Source: Corynebacterium sp. P3-F1
Lineage (GTDB): Bacteria; Actinomycetota; Actinomycetes; Mycobacteriales; Mycobacteriaceae
Length of the DNA: 64,000 nucleotides
Direction: 5' to 3'
Assembly: GCF_030503635.1 (NCBI RefSeq)
Contig: NZ_CP129965.1
Location: 186,001-250,000 of the forward strand
Position 1 is the first letter of the stretch, and the number at the start of each line of letters is the position of its first letter. The notes under the pieces are model-generated. The model was given only the letters and a program-made list of their open reading frames with translations, did no database searches and had not been told where the DNA came from. Both the position numbers and the translations under genes were made by a program. Positions 52,295-61,761 of this stretch are shown here, piece after piece.

Positions 52295-53747
52295 GGATCC
52301 CTCCTTGCGCGTCGTTCAAATGCTCGCGGTTTGCTTCCATATAGCTAATCAGATCGGCAATGCGCGCGTCGGACGTGGCAAAGGGGTCCTGCAGGTCCAC
52401 GGTCTGCGGCTCCGGTCGATCGACCTTCAGGTGCACCCAGTCGACGGTGTAGCGGGCACCGAGCTCACGGGCACGCTCGAGGAAGTCCGCGCGCAACGCC
52501 GCGCGGGTCGTCTGCGGAGCTGTCTTCGCGGCCTGAGCAATCGCCTCGTCGGTCGTCCACCGCTCGACCAGTCCTTTGCGCTGAAGCAGGTAAAACAGTC
52601 CGCGTTCGCGATCAATGTCATGGTAGGCGAGGTCAATCTGCGCGAGTTTCGGATGCGACCAGTCGCCGCCGAGACGCGTGCGGTAGCGCTCCAGAAGATC
52701 GTGTTTGATCACCCAGTCAATCTCCCCGGCAACCGGGGCGAAATCCTGCTTCTCGACGCATCCCAGCACCCGCCCCCACAACTCCACCACACGGGAAAGC
52801 TCGGCATTGGGAGTGCCTTCATCCGGGCGTTGCGCCAGCCAGGAGCACGCGGCCGCGTGCACAGCCTGCTGCACTTCGAGCGCTGTGACGGTGGAGCCGT
52901 TCTTGAGCTCAAGCGGCGTGCGGCCGGTTGGGTCGAGGGCGATCTCCTTGATGCGCGCGATCGGGTCGGCGACATCGAATGCGGGTATGTCCCACTCGGC
53001 CTCGAGCATCTCGATGACCAGTTGCGTCGAACCGATCTTCAGCGCGAATGTCGGCTCGGCCATGTTCGAGTCCCCGACGATGACGTGCATGCGGCGGAAG
53101 CGGCTGGAGTCGCCGTGGGGCTCGTCGCGGGTGTTGATAATGGGCCGTGTCCGCGTCGTCGCCGAGGAAACACCCTCCCAGACCTGGTCCGCGCGCTGCG
53201 ACAGGACGAAGCGCCCGTGTTTGCTGATCATCCCGGCACCGCACAGCAGCTGGCGGGTGATCAAGAACGGCAAGAGGCGTTTACCGAAGTGCTTCAGCGA
53301 AAGCTCGCGGCTGATCAGGTAGTTCTCGTGGGTGCCGTAGGAGTTGCCGGCAGAGTCGACGTTGTTCTTGAACAAGTAGACATCTCCGCCAATACCCTCT
53401 GCCGCGAGCGCGCCCTGCGCCTGGGCTGCCAGATCGTTGAAGAGCAGCTCGCCGGCTTTGTCGTGGTTGAGCAGCTGTGTCAGCGAGTCGCATTCAGCAG
53501 TCGCGTATTCCGGGTGCGCCCCGACATCCAGGTAGAGCCTGGCCGCGTTCGCCGTGAAGATATTCGTGCTCTTGTATTGCGCCACTACCGGGCGGAACAG
53601 GTAGCGAGCGATCTCGTCGGGGCGCAGGACTGCCGCGCCATCGCGGGTCGCAGTGAGGCCGAATTCGGTCTCCACACCCATGATGCGGCGTGGATACACC
53701 GTGGGTGCCGCAGTTGGCGGGGATGCGGCGGCTGGATCGCCGGTCAC
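52287..53747 (-). CDS. pafA: Pup--protein ligase PafA
   Basis: 486 aa, glutamine-synthetase-like carboxylate-amine ligase that links the Pup C-terminal Glu to target lysines using ATP. Conserved blocks: RRIMGVETEFGLT, the catalytic Asp segment ARLYLDVGAHPEYATAE, KNNVDSAGNSYGTHENYL, TRDEPHGDSSRFRRMHVIVGDSNM. GTG start overlaps the pup stop by one base (TAGTG). The first 20 residues are an Ala/Pro extension. Confidence 0.95.
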   Translation of the reverse strand: MTGDPAAASPPTAAPTVYPRRIMGVETEFGLTATRDGAAVLRPDEIARYLFRPVVAQYKSTNIFTANAARLYLDVGAHPEYATAECDSLTQLLNHDKAGELLFNDLAAQAQGALAAEGIGGDVYLFKNNVDSAGNSYGTHENYLISRELSLKHFGKRLLPFLITRQLLCGAGMISKHGRFVLSQRADQVWEGVSSATTRTRPIINTRDEPHGDSSRFRRMHVIVGDSNMAEPTFALKIGSTQLVIEMLEAEWDIPAFDVADPIARIKEIALDPTGRTPLELKNGSTVTALEVQQAVHAAACSWLAQRPDEGTPNAELSRVVELWGRVLGCVEKQDFAPVAGEIDWVIKHDLLERYRTRLGGDWSHPKLAQIDLAYHDIDRERGLFYLLQRKGLVERWTTDEAIAQAAKTAPQTTRAALRADFLERARELGARYTVDWVHLKVDRPEPQTVDLQDPFATSDARIADLISYMEANREHLNDAQGGIRG

Positions 53748-53932
53748 TACTGCCCGCCCTTTTGCACGTAGGAGCGGACAAATTCTTCCGCGTTGGTGTC
53801 CAACAGCGCGTCAATCTCGTCGAGCAGGTCGTCGGTGCCCGACGTGTTCACATTCACTTGGCCGGCATCTTGCGCAGCACCGGAATCAGAATCGTCGCCG
53901 CCGCCGGAGATGTTGATCTGTTTGTGAGCCAT
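53747..53932 (-). CDS. pup: Prokaryotic ubiquitin-like protein Pup
   Basis: 61 aa ending EEFVRSYVQKGGQ. The C-terminal Gln must be deamidated to Glu by Dop before ligation. The body is the usual acidic, disordered sequence (INISGGGDDSDSGAAQDAGQ) with the helix DDLLDEIDALLDTNAEEF that binds the Arc/Mpa coiled coil. ATG 53932 chosen from the Pup family start (MAHKQINI); earlier codons overlap dop. No prcB/prcA follows. Confidence 0.95.
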   Translation of the reverse strand: MAHKQINISGGGDDSDSGAAQDAGQVNVNTSGTDDLLDEIDALLDTNAEEFVRSYVQKGGQ

Positions 53933-53942
53933 GCCCTCTACT

Positions 53943-55454
53943 CTACTTTCCGTCCACCAGTGCGGCGACGAGGTCGTCAACCCCGTCCGCAGTATCGAGC
54001 AGCTCGCTGACATCCGCCTTTGTGAACCCGTCGACGGCATTGAGCGGCACCGTGCGCGGTCCCTCGGCCGTGTCGAATTGGATCGACTGCCAGCTCGAGG
54101 CAATGACGTCCTCACCGAATTCCGCAGCCACACGGCCACGGAAGTACGCCCTTGAATTCTCCGGCGGGTGGGCCGCCGCATGCTCAATCTCTTCCTGCGT
54201 CGCCAACGTGCGCATCCGGTCGGCCCGCACCAGAGTGTGGTAGAGGGACTTCGCCGGATCAATGTCTGCGTACTGCAGGTCCACCGCCTTCAATTTGGCG
54301 TCGCTCCAGGCCAGACCGCGGTCGACGTACCCTTTCACCAGCGCGTACTTCGCCGTCCAATCCAATCGGTCCGCCGTTAACAGCGGGTCGCGTTCAAGGT
54401 CGTCGAGCACCTCGGTCCACAGTGCGAGCACACGCTTATCGACGCCCCCCTGCCCGCCGTTACCCCCGCTCACCCGGCGCAGATACTCGCGCTGGAGGGA
54501 GATGGGGGTGTGCACGGTGCCGTCGATAAGCGAAAGCTCATGCGTGAGAGTGAGGTCGCGCGAGGTGGCTTTGAGCTCGCTCACCGGGTCCTTGAGGCGC
54601 AGATCGCTGAAGTCGACACCGGCTTCGATCGCGTCGAGGACGAGTTTCGTCGTGCCGAGCTTGAGGAAGTTCGCGTACTGCGACATGTTCGCGTCGCCGA
54701 CAATGACGTGCAGGCGACCAAACAGTGCTGCGTCCGCGTGCGGCTCGTCGCGGGTATTGATGATGCCGCGATTCAGCGTCGTCTCCAGCGAGATCTCCTG
54801 GAAGAAATAGTCCGCGCGCTGCGAGATCTGGAAACCGTCGGTCTCCCCCTCCTCGCCGATGCCGACGCGGCCGGCGCCCGCAAAGATCTGGCGTGTGACG
54901 AAGAACGGGATGAGCCCCGCCGCGATGTCCTCGAACCGCGTGGCACGCGAGTACTGGTAGTTTTCGTGCGCGCCGTAGGAGGCGCCCTTGCCGTCCACAT
55001 TGTTCTTGTAGATCTTTAGCGGCGGGCACGGCTCGTGCCCCTGGAGCACGCTCACGCTTTCGCTGTAAAGCTGCGCGACGCGGTCCGCCGCCTGCCGCAG
55101 GATGAGGTCCCCCGCCGCGTCGTACACCATTGCGCTGTAGGCGTCCGCCACCTCCGGCGACGAATACTCCGGGTGCGCGTGATCAACATAGAACCGCGCC
55201 CCGTTCGACGTGACCACGTTTGCCACACCGATCGCATTCGGCGCCACCACCGGCACCGTGTGATAGCGCTTCAAATCGAAACCGCGGCTGTCCTTCAGCG
55301 GGTGCTCATCCTGGTAATCCCAGCGCGCGCGGGCCGCCGTGTTCATCGCCGCATATGCCACTACCGCATGCGTCGAACTCACGATCGGACTCAACGCCAT
55401 GTCCGCCGGTGTCGTGATGCCGTATTCGGTCTCCGTGCCCATGAAACGCGTCAT
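53943..55454 (-). CDS. dop: Pup deamidase/depupylase Dop
   Basis: 503 aa paralog of PafA. It has the Dop-specific insert after HAVVAYAAMNTAARARWDY, then ARFYVDHAHPEYSSPE with the catalytic Asp, KNNVDGKGASYGAHENYQYS, NTRDEPHADAALFGRLHVI. It converts Pup-Gln to Pup-Glu and removes Pup from substrates. The ATG lies 8 bases after TAGGCT, a leaderless-type promoter. The gap to pup is 10 bases, so pup is likely read from the same transcript. Confidence 0.95.
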   Translation of the reverse strand: MTRFMGTETEYGITTPADMALSPIVSSTHAVVAYAAMNTAARARWDYQDEHPLKDSRGFDLKRYHTVPVVAPNAIGVANVVTSNGARFYVDHAHPEYSSPEVADAYSAMVYDAAGDLILRQAADRVAQLYSESVSVLQGHEPCPPLKIYKNNVDGKGASYGAHENYQYSRATRFEDIAAGLIPFFVTRQIFAGAGRVGIGEEGETDGFQISQRADYFFQEISLETTLNRGIINTRDEPHADAALFGRLHVIVGDANMSQYANFLKLGTTKLVLDAIEAGVDFSDLRLKDPVSELKATSRDLTLTHELSLIDGTVHTPISLQREYLRRVSGGNGGQGGVDKRVLALWTEVLDDLERDPLLTADRLDWTAKYALVKGYVDRGLAWSDAKLKAVDLQYADIDPAKSLYHTLVRADRMRTLATQEEIEHAAAHPPENSRAYFRGRVAAEFGEDVIASSWQSIQFDTAEGPRTVPLNAVDGFTKADVSELLDTADGVDDLVAALVDGK

Positions 55455-55462
55455 GGGTGTCG

Positions 55463-55468
55463 AGCCTA
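55463..55468 (-). promoter_or_regulatory. -10 TAGGCT of leaderless dop
   Basis: TAGGCT on the minus strand, 8 bases before ATG 55454. A 12-base palindrome CCCGCTAGCGGG (55482-55493) overlapping the ktrA stop lies just upstream. Confidence 0.45.
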
Positions 55469-55485
55469 GCGCTCCTCTCTTCCCG

Positions 55486-56187
55486 CTAGCGGGTCAGCTC
55501 CTCCAATGCCTCCGGACTCCCCCCGGCAATGACGATGTCGGACGGCACCAAGACCATTCCTTCCTCCACAGGGACGAAATCGCCGTTCGACCCCCGCACA
55601 GCGATGACCTGTACGCCCTTGTCCCGCCAGATCGTGTCGCTCAGCTGTCGATCGCAGAGGCCCTTCGGCGCGCTCATGCTCGTGACCGAATACCCAGGTG
55701 CGATCTCGGCGAATTCCCGGAACTGCCCTCCGAGCAGGTGCGCGACGCGCCGTCCAGTGTCGCGCTCAGGGTGAACCACGTGGTGGACACCGAGCTGCGA
55801 AAGGATGCGTCCGTGAGCCTCCGAATTCGCTTTAGCCCACACATCCGGCACCCCCGCCTCGATCAGGTTAGAGGCGGTGAGAATCGACGCCTCCAGGTGG
55901 GTGCCCACGGCGAGGACCACATGTTCGACGTCCTCCAGCCCCAGTTGTGCGAGTGCTTCCGGGTCCGTCGCATCGGCGATGACCGCCTCGGTCAGATACG
56001 GAGCCTGTTCCCGGACGGCCTTTGCATCGGAATCGACGCCAAGCACCTCCACGCCGTTTGCCGTCAGCTCCGAGGCGAGCGACGTGCCGAAGCGTCCGAG
56101 TCCGATCACCATGACCGGCGCGGTATCGAGGCGGTGCGAGCTCTTGCCGTTTTGAGCGTTCTTGTGTGAGCGAAATGGATTAACCAA
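55486..56187 (-). CDS. ktrA: Potassium uptake regulatory subunit, KtrA/TrkA type
   Basis: 233 aa. RCK-N Rossmann fold VMVIGLGRFGTSLASELTANG with VLGVDSDAKAV and DATDPEALAQLGLEDVEHVVLAVG, then an RCK-C domain (about 150-233). Gates the membrane subunit encoded just upstream on ATP/ADP or NAD(H) binding. Its start overlaps the ktrB stop by 8 bases. Confidence 0.9.
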   Translation of the reverse strand: MVNPFRSHKNAQNGKSSHRLDTAPVMVIGLGRFGTSLASELTANGVEVLGVDSDAKAVREQAPYLTEAVIADATDPEALAQLGLEDVEHVVLAVGTHLEASILTASNLIEAGVPDVWAKANSEAHGRILSQLGVHHVVHPERDTGRRVAHLLGGQFREFAEIAPGYSVTSMSAPKGLCDRQLSDTIWRDKGVQVIAVRGSNGDFVPVEEGMVLVPSDIVIAGGSPEALEELTR

Positions 56188-57532
56188 TGAAGGGCCTTTC
56201 TTCCGGGTAGCTGAACCGCCGGTGGACAGCAGTGGTGGCCAATGCCGCCACCAGGGTGACCGGTCCGATCCTGCCGAGGTACATGATCAAGCAGAGGATG
56301 AGTTGGGACGGAGCAGACAGTGCTGCGGTGATTCCCGTGGACAACCCGGCAGTACCGAATGCCGACAAGACCTCGAAAGCCACCTGGTCGCCAGAGAACT
56401 CTGGATCGAGCAGGCGCAGTGCGGCTATGCCGCATAAGGCAACGAGCGCTCCCGCGAACGCTAGCGCTAGGGCCTGCCTGACCACTGCCTCCGGCACCGT
56501 CCGCTTCCCCACTGCTGTCTCCGCGCGTCCCCTGAACTCCGAGGCCATCGCGGCAATGAGCACCGCGGCGGTAGTCACTTTGATTCCGCCGGCGGTGCCT
56601 GCGGAGCCACCGCCGATGAACATCAGCGCGCCGGTGACCATCAGTGTGATCGGATGGGCGTCGGCGTAATCGACGGTGTTGAATCCGGCAGTGCGCGGGG
56701 ACGCCCCAGAGAAGAACGCGTTGAGCACCTTCTCCCAAACCGGCATATCCCCGAGCAGGCCGCGCCACTCGGCGACCGCGAAAAGAACTGAGCCAGCGAT
56801 GAGCAAAACAATAGTTGACGTGAACGTCAGTCGCGCTGTCAACGACATGCGGCGCGCTCCTGGTGTACGGTTCCGCACCCGGGACGCCACTTCCACCCAC
56901 ACCGGAAAGCCGAGACCGCCGCCAATTAACGCCGCGGCGATCGGGAGCAGGATCCATGCGTCCGCGGCAAACGGCACCAGATTCTGGCTTTCGGTGCTGA
57001 AACCGGCGTTATTGAAAGCTGAGACGGCGTGGAAGGCCCCCTCCCACGCGGCCCGGCCGATCGAATGGCCGTAGCCCACCACGAATCTCGCGGTGAGCAC
57101 CGCAGCGACGACCGCCTCGGCAATCAAGGTGAAGAGCAGCGTGAACAGTAGCGTGCGCCGGATTCCCCCGCCGGTCATCGGCCGGCCTTCCGCAGCACCT
57201 GTCCGGCGTGCCCGGAGACTGATCTTGCCGGTAATGACCATCCCGGACAGAGACGCCAGGGACATGATTCCCAGGCCCCCGCATTGAATCAGCAGGATAA
57301 TGACGACTTGGCCGACCGGGGTCCAGTACGTGCCTGTGTCCTCGACGATGAGGCCCGTCAAGGACACCGCCGACGTCGCCGTGAACAAGGCCGGAAGGAA
57401 CGGTGTCCAGTCATGCCCCACGGCGGAGACCGGCAGCATAAGCAACCCGGTTCCTACCAGGATGAGCAGGAGAAAGCCGACGGCAGTCAAGCGCGCCGGA
57501 CTAGAGAGCCCTCGTGAGGGCGTGGGTTTCAC
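56180..57532 (-). CDS. ktrB: Potassium uptake membrane subunit, KtrB/TrkH type
   Basis: 450 aa, about eight to ten hydrophobic helices. Four filter-like segments typical of the superfamily are visible: TATSAVSLTGL, AFNNAGFST, SGASPRTAGFNTVD, SAFGTAGLSTGI. GTG 57532 sits 8 bases after TAGGCT. It forms a K+ (or Na+/K+) uptake system with ktrA. The gap from pdxS is only 64 bases, but the leaderless-type promoter suggests separate initiation. Confidence 0.92.
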   Translation of the reverse strand: MKPTPSRGLSSPARLTAVGFLLLILVGTGLLMLPVSAVGHDWTPFLPALFTATSAVSLTGLIVEDTGTYWTPVGQVVIILLIQCGGLGIMSLASLSGMVITGKISLRARRTGAAEGRPMTGGGIRRTLLFTLLFTLIAEAVVAAVLTARFVVGYGHSIGRAAWEGAFHAVSAFNNAGFSTESQNLVPFAADAWILLPIAAALIGGGLGFPVWVEVASRVRNRTPGARRMSLTARLTFTSTIVLLIAGSVLFAVAEWRGLLGDMPVWEKVLNAFFSGASPRTAGFNTVDYADAHPITLMVTGALMFIGGGSAGTAGGIKVTTAAVLIAAMASEFRGRAETAVGKRTVPEAVVRQALALAFAGALVALCGIAALRLLDPEFSGDQVAFEVLSAFGTAGLSTGITAALSAPSQLILCLIMYLGRIGPVTLVAALATTAVHRRFSYPEERPFIG

Positions 57533-57540
57533 AGGTGGAA

Positions 57541-57546
57541 AGCCTA
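57541..57546 (-). promoter_or_regulatory. -10 TAGGCT of leaderless ktrB
   Basis: TAGGCT on the minus strand, 8 bases before GTG 57532; no ribosome binding site. Confidence 0.45.
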
Positions 57547-57596
57547 CTCCCGCGCAAGCACCGCAGGGAAGACTTTTCCGTGGAAGTTGGAAGACG

Positions 57597-58490
57597 TCAC
57601 CAGCCGCGCTCGGCGAGACGGTGCGGTGCCGGCAGGTCTGCGACGTTGATGCCCACCATCGCCTCGCCGAGGCCGCGGGATGCCTCTGCCACCGCAGCGA
57701 TATCGTCGTAGTTCCTTGTCGCCTTCACCACGGCGGCGGCGCGAGCTTCCGGGTTGCCCGATTTGAAGATCCCGGAACCGACGAACACGCCATCGGCCCC
57801 GAGCTGCATCATCAGAGCGGCATCCGCAGGTGTGGCCACCCCGCCCGCCACGAACAGCGGAACTGGCAGGCGGCCGTGCTCGGCCACGGACACCACGAGG
57901 TCGTACGGTGCCTGCAATTCCTTCGCTGCCACGTAGAGCTCGTCCCGGTTGCCATTCCACAGCGCTTGCAGCCCCGCGATCTCGGCGGTGATCGTGCGGA
58001 GGTGCTTCGTCGCTTCCGACACGTCGCCGGTGCCGGCTTCGCCCTTGGAACGGATCATCGCGGCGCCCTCGTTAATACGCCGCAACGCCTCGCCGAGATT
58101 TGTCGCGCCGCACACGAACGGCACCTCGAAGTCGCGTTTGTCAATGTGGTTCACGTAGTCCGCGGGGCTGAGCACCTCGGATTCATCGACGTAGTGCACG
58201 CCGAGATGCTGCAGCACCTGCGCCTCGACGGTGTGCCCGATGCGTGCCTTGGCCATCACCGGAATATCCACCGCCGAGAGAATCCCCTCGATCAGGTCCG
58301 GGTCCGACATGCGTGCAACGCCTCCCTGCGCGCGAATGTCGGCGGGAACGCGTTCCAGCGCCATCACCGCGACGGCGCCGGCTTCTGCCGCGATCGTCGC
58401 CTGCTCCGGGGTGACCACGTCCATGATCACTCCGCCTTTGAAGGTGTCCGTCAATTCAGCCTTGTTCAACTGCGTCGAGAAGAAAGTCAT
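57597..58490 (-). CDS. pdxS: Pyridoxal 5'-phosphate synthase lyase subunit PdxS
   Basis: 297 aa from ATG 58490 (ATG 58511 is an in-frame alternative). TIM-barrel Pdx[55 protein letters not shown] with the catalytic Lys, and [31 protein letters not shown]. It makes PLP from ribose 5-phosphate, glyceraldehyde 3-phosphate and ammonia. No pdxT glutaminase gene follows: only 64 bases separate it from ktrB. Divergent from pdxR. Confidence 0.95.
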   Translation of the reverse strand: MTFFSTQLNKAELTDTFKGGVIMDVVTPEQATIAAEAGAVAVMALERVPADIRAQGGVARMSDPDLIEGILSAVDIPVMAKARIGHTVEAQVLQHLGVHYVDESEVLSPADYVNHIDKRDFEVPFVCGATNLGEALRRINEGAAMIRSKGEAGTGDVSEATKHLRTITAEIAGLQALWNGNRDELYVAAKELQAPYDLVVSVAEHGRLPVPLFVAGGVATPADAALMMQLGADGVFVGSGIFKSGNPEARAAAVVKATRNYDDIAAVAEASRGLGEAMVGINVADLPAPHRLAERGW

Positions 58491-58511
58491 GCGCTCAAGC
58501 TTCGCGCGCAT

Positions 58512-58559
58512 ACTGGTAGATTCCAAGAGCCAGTAGTTCGCTAATTCTTTAGACCAGTT
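58512..58559. promoter_or_regulatory. Candidate PdxR operator pair
   Basis: ACTGGTAGA (58512-58520) and its near-inverse TAGACCAGT (58550-58558) flank the pdxS-pdxR spacer; a third CCAGT lies at 58530-58534. On the minus strand the right site reads AACTGGTCTA, one base from the AAGTGGTCTA core that I recall for C. glutamicum PdxR. The right site also overlaps a possible -10 (TAGACC) 7 bases before the pdxR ATG. Confidence 0.5.
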
Positions 58560-58562
58560 GCC

Positions 58563-60086
58563 ATGCTTATCAACGTCTCCCGCGCCCTCCCCATCCCCCT
58601 CACCGCTCAAGTCGCATCTTCACTTCGGTCGGCGATCTCTTCCGGTGTGCTGCGCCCGGGCGACGAAGTCCCGTCGACCCGGGTTCTCGCCGGACAGGCC
58701 GGCGTCTCCCGAGGCACGATCGTTGCCGCCTACGACCAGCTGGTCAGTGAAGGGTACCTGACCGCCACCCAGGGTGCGCCGACCCGAGTCAATCCTTCGC
58801 TTCCAGCGGTGGGATCCCGGCACGCTTCGCCCTCGGCGCGCTGCGGCGACTTTTCGTCCGTGGATTCGGCCGGGAATGCCGTCGGTGATCTGACAGAGAC
58901 AGAGTCCGGCCACCGAGCTCCACGACCGACGGGGCGGGCAGCGTCTCCGATCTCGTTGAAACCATCATCCGGTCACGCGGGGGCGATCCGGCCTGCTGCC
59001 TGGAGACAGGCCTGGCGTGAGGCTGCCGCGGACCCGGCTACCGTTACCGAATCCACGGGGCAAGTTGAGATCCGGAACGCGCTCGCTGAGCACCTGCGTA
59101 CAGGGCGCGGAATGCGCGTGGACAGGGAGAATATCGTGGTCAGCGGCGGCACACGCGAGGGGCTGATGCTGGTGCTCATGGCGATCGGCGATGGAAAGCC
59201 GTTGCGCATCGGGGTCGAAGATCCCGGTCACCCGGGTCTGCGCAAGATCATCCCGTTGGCGGGTCACACGGTCGTGCCGTGCAGCGTCGACGATGCTGGG
59301 ATCGCCGTGCAGGATTTGCCGCAGGTGCTACCGCACGTATTGCCGGAAGCCTTGTCGGATGCCCAACCGGACGCATTACCTGACAACCTCGACGCTGTGA
59401 TCGTCACTCCCTCGTTCCAGTACCCGCTGGGCGCATCGATGCCGGCTGCGCGCCGCCGCGAACTGCTGGATTGGGCCGCGACGACCGGAACCGTGGTCAT
59501 CGAGGACGACTTCAACGCCGAGCTCCGCTACCGCACGGCACCGCTGCCTCCTCTCGCCGCACTCGAGACGACGGCGCACGTTGTCACCCTCGGCACTTTC
59601 TCGACTCTGCTGAACAGATCGGTTGCCGCCGGGTACGTGGCCACGACGTCTCCGCTGGCGCACGATCTCCGCCGCACCCGCGCCATGCTGGGCATGCCCG
59701 TTTCGGCGGTCACCCAGCTCGCCATCGCGCACCTGCTCCGCAACGGGCATGTCCGCCGGAACACCAAATCGGTGCACAACCAGCTCGCCCGGCGTCGAGA
59801 CGTCATTGCTGCGCGCATCATCCCGCAGCTCGCGGCACATGGTGCCTCAGTGACGGAGATGGCGGAGTCCAACGGTGTTGACCTCGCGGTCACGTTTCCA
59901 GACTCCCCCGCGCGCGATGACTTTGCCCGAGACCTTCGGCAACGCGGAATCGAAGCCGGCCGCCTCGATGCTCTGTGGTCTGGGCGCGACGACGGCCTTA
60001 TTCTCAGTTTCGCGCACCTCTCGGAGCCCGACTTCGAGCGGGTCTGCCGCGAATTGGAGGCCATGTCCCACCCGGCTCATCCGTAG
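58563..60086 (+). CDS. pdxR: MocR-type regulator PdxR
   Basis: 507 aa. GntR winged helix (residues 10-80: [33 protein letters not shown]) joined by a 60-residue linker to a fold-type I aminotransferase domain (about 140-500; [30 protein letters not shown]). The internal-aldimine Lys normally in GTFSK is Thr here (LGTFSTLL, about residue 348). An insert with repeated [13 protein letters not shown] pieces lies near 255-275. It activates pdxS in C. glutamicum. ATG 58563 by divergent position. Confidence 0.88.
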   Translation: MLINVSRALPIPLTAQVASSLRSAISSGVLRPGDEVPSTRVLAGQAGVSRGTIVAAYDQLVSEGYLTATQGAPTRVNPSLPAVGSRHASPSARCGDFSSVDSAGNAVGDLTETESGHRAPRPTGRAASPISLKPSSGHAGAIRPAAWRQAWREAAADPATVTESTGQVEIRNALAEHLRTGRGMRVDRENIVVSGGTREGLMLVLMAIGDGKPLRIGVEDPGHPGLRKIIPLAGHTVVPCSVDDAGIAVQDLPQVLPHVLPEALSDAQPDALPDNLDAVIVTPSFQYPLGASMPAARRRELLDWAATTGTVVIEDDFNAELRYRTAPLPPLAALETTAHVVTLGTFSTLLNRSVAAGYVATTSPLAHDLRRTRAMLGMPVSAVTQLAIAHLLRNGHVRRNTKSVHNQLARRRDVIAARIIPQLAAHGASVTEMAESNGVDLAVTFPDSPARDDFARDLRQRGIEAGRLDALWSGRDDGLILSFAHLSEPDFERVCRELEAMSHPAHP

Positions 60087-60136
60087 AAATTCGCCCAAGC
60101 TCCGCGGCCGCTTCGATGCAGCCACAAAAGCGGCAG

Positions 60137-61750
60137 CTACAGCACCTCGGCGGCGACGACGCGCTTGCCGCTGCGCCCCGTGATCCGCGCCCATTCATCG
60201 GGGTTGGACACGTTGGGCATGTCCTCGCTCTCGTCCTGTTCCATCCTCACAGCCACGCGCAGGTGCTCGGCACTCACCCCGTGTCCGCGACCGTCGATCT
60301 CGTCCTTGATGGCCAGCTTTTTCGCCCGGTCGACGATATTCGCGATCATCGCCCCCGACACGAAGTCCGCATAGTGCAAGGTCTCCTCTGAGCCGTCCAC
60401 CAGCGTGAGTTTCACGAAGGGGCGGGGGGCGAAAAGCTTATCGAGGGCTGCGTCGATAAGCTCCCCCGTGCTCCCCTCGCGGGGGACGCTGTCGGTGAGG
60501 TAACGCGCGAAGATCTCGCGTGCCTCGCTACGGTCAGGGCGGTCGATGCGGATCTTGATGTCCAGGCGCCCGGGCCGGAGAATCGCCGGGTCGATGAGCT
60601 CTTCACGGTTGGTGGCACCGATCACGATGACATTGGCGATGTCCTCGACTCCGTCGATCTCGGTGAGCAACTGCGGCACGACCGTGGTCTCCATGTCCGA
60701 GGAAACCCCCGATCCGCGGGTCCGGAAAATCGATTCCATTTCGTCGAAGAAAATGATTACCGGACGTTCCTCACCGGCGAGCGCGCGTGCGCGCTCGAAG
60801 ATGAGGCGGATGCGCCGCTCCGTCTCCCCCACGTACTTGTTCAGCAGTTCCGGGCCTTTGACGTTGAGGAAGTGCGCCTTCGCGCCGACGCCGATCCGCG
60901 TCGACAGTGAATTCGCCACAGCCTTGGCAATCAGCGTCTTGCCGCACCCCGGTGGACCGTACAGGAGCACGCCTTTCGGCGGCTTAAGGTCGTAGGTCCG
61001 GTACAGCTCCCGGTGCGTGAACGGCAGCTCGACAGAATCGCGGATCGTCTCGATCTGTGAACGCAGACCCCCGATGTCGTCGTACGTGACGTCGGGGACT
61101 TCCTCCAGCGACAGTTGGTTGACCTCTGTTTTCGGGATGCGCTCGAAGGCGTAGCCTGCTTTGGAATCGATGAGGACTGTGTCGCCAGCGCGGGCCTTCT
61201 CCTGCAGAACCTTGGTCAAGTGCACCACCTGCTCTGCGCCCTGCATGTCTGCCACAATCGCCCGGTCGTGGCCGATGCGTTCCGACAGAGTGGCCAACTG
61301 GCCGGTCTTCGCGTAACCGCAGGCCTCTACGACAACGGTACCTTCTCCGAGCCGCACCACGCCCCCCGGTGCGAGCGTGCCCGGCTCCACCGCCGGCGAT
61401 ACATGCAGCCGCATCCGGCGCCCCGAGGTGAAGACTTCCGCCTCCTGCCCGCGTCGCGCGGGCCCGAGGTAGATCCCGTACGTCGACGCCGGATCGCCGA
61501 GCGCCTCCACCTGAGCGTTCAAGTCCTGCAGCTTGTCGCGTGAGGACTTCAGCAGCTCCGCGAGCCGTTTGTTCCGCGCGGACAGGGCGCGGTTCTGGGC
61601 CTTCAGCTCAGCGTGCTCAGCGCCCCCGGCGCACTCGACGTGCTCAGCGCGGCGAGAAGCGCTGGAGCCCGGAGTGGCGCTCGGGCTGGTGACCGGGGTA
61701 GCGCACGAACTGGGGTCTGCCGGGGTTTCGGGATCGTGTGGACGGGTCAT
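60137..61750 (-). CDS. arc: AAA+ ATPase ARC (Mpa homolog)
   Basis: 537 aa from ATG 61750. N-terminal coiled coil (about 45-85, [28 protein letters not shown]) that binds Pup, two OB folds, then the AAA domain: Walker [19 protein letters not shown], Walker [13 protein letters not shown], second region of homology [22 protein letters not shown]. It ends VVAAEVL and lacks the GQYL tail that docks mycobacterial Mpa to the 20S proteasome. It may unfold pupylated proteins without degradation. Confidence 0.94.
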   Translation of the reverse strand: MTRPHDPETPADPSSCATPVTSPSATPGSSASRRAEHVECAGGAEHAELKAQNRALSARNKRLAELLKSSRDKLQDLNAQVEALGDPASTYGIYLGPARRGQEAEVFTSGRRMRLHVSPAVEPGTLAPGGVVRLGEGTVVVEACGYAKTGQLATLSERIGHDRAIVADMQGAEQVVHLTKVLQEKARAGDTVLIDSKAGYAFERIPKTEVNQLSLEEVPDVTYDDIGGLRSQIETIRDSVELPFTHRELYRTYDLKPPKGVLLYGPPGCGKTLIAKAVANSLSTRIGVGAKAHFLNVKGPELLNKYVGETERRIRLIFERARALAGEERPVIIFFDEMESIFRTRGSGVSSDMETTVVPQLLTEIDGVEDIANVIVIGATNREELIDPAILRPGRLDIKIRIDRPDRSEAREIFARYLTDSVPREGSTGELIDAALDKLFAPRPFVKLTLVDGSEETLHYADFVSGAMIANIVDRAKKLAIKDEIDGRGHGVSAEHLRVAVRMEQDESEDMPNVSNPDEWARITGRSGKRVVAAEVL

Positions 61751-61761
61751 GGTTGTAAAGC

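Noticed and set aside
52251-53771. Open frame of 506 codons on the plus strand across pafA
   Set aside because: Antisense to pafA, whose catalytic motifs are clear; no ribosome binding site or family match.
57300-58544. Open frame of 414 codons on the plus strand across pdxS
   Set aside because: Antisense shadow; considered as a missing pdxT but has no glutaminase motifs.
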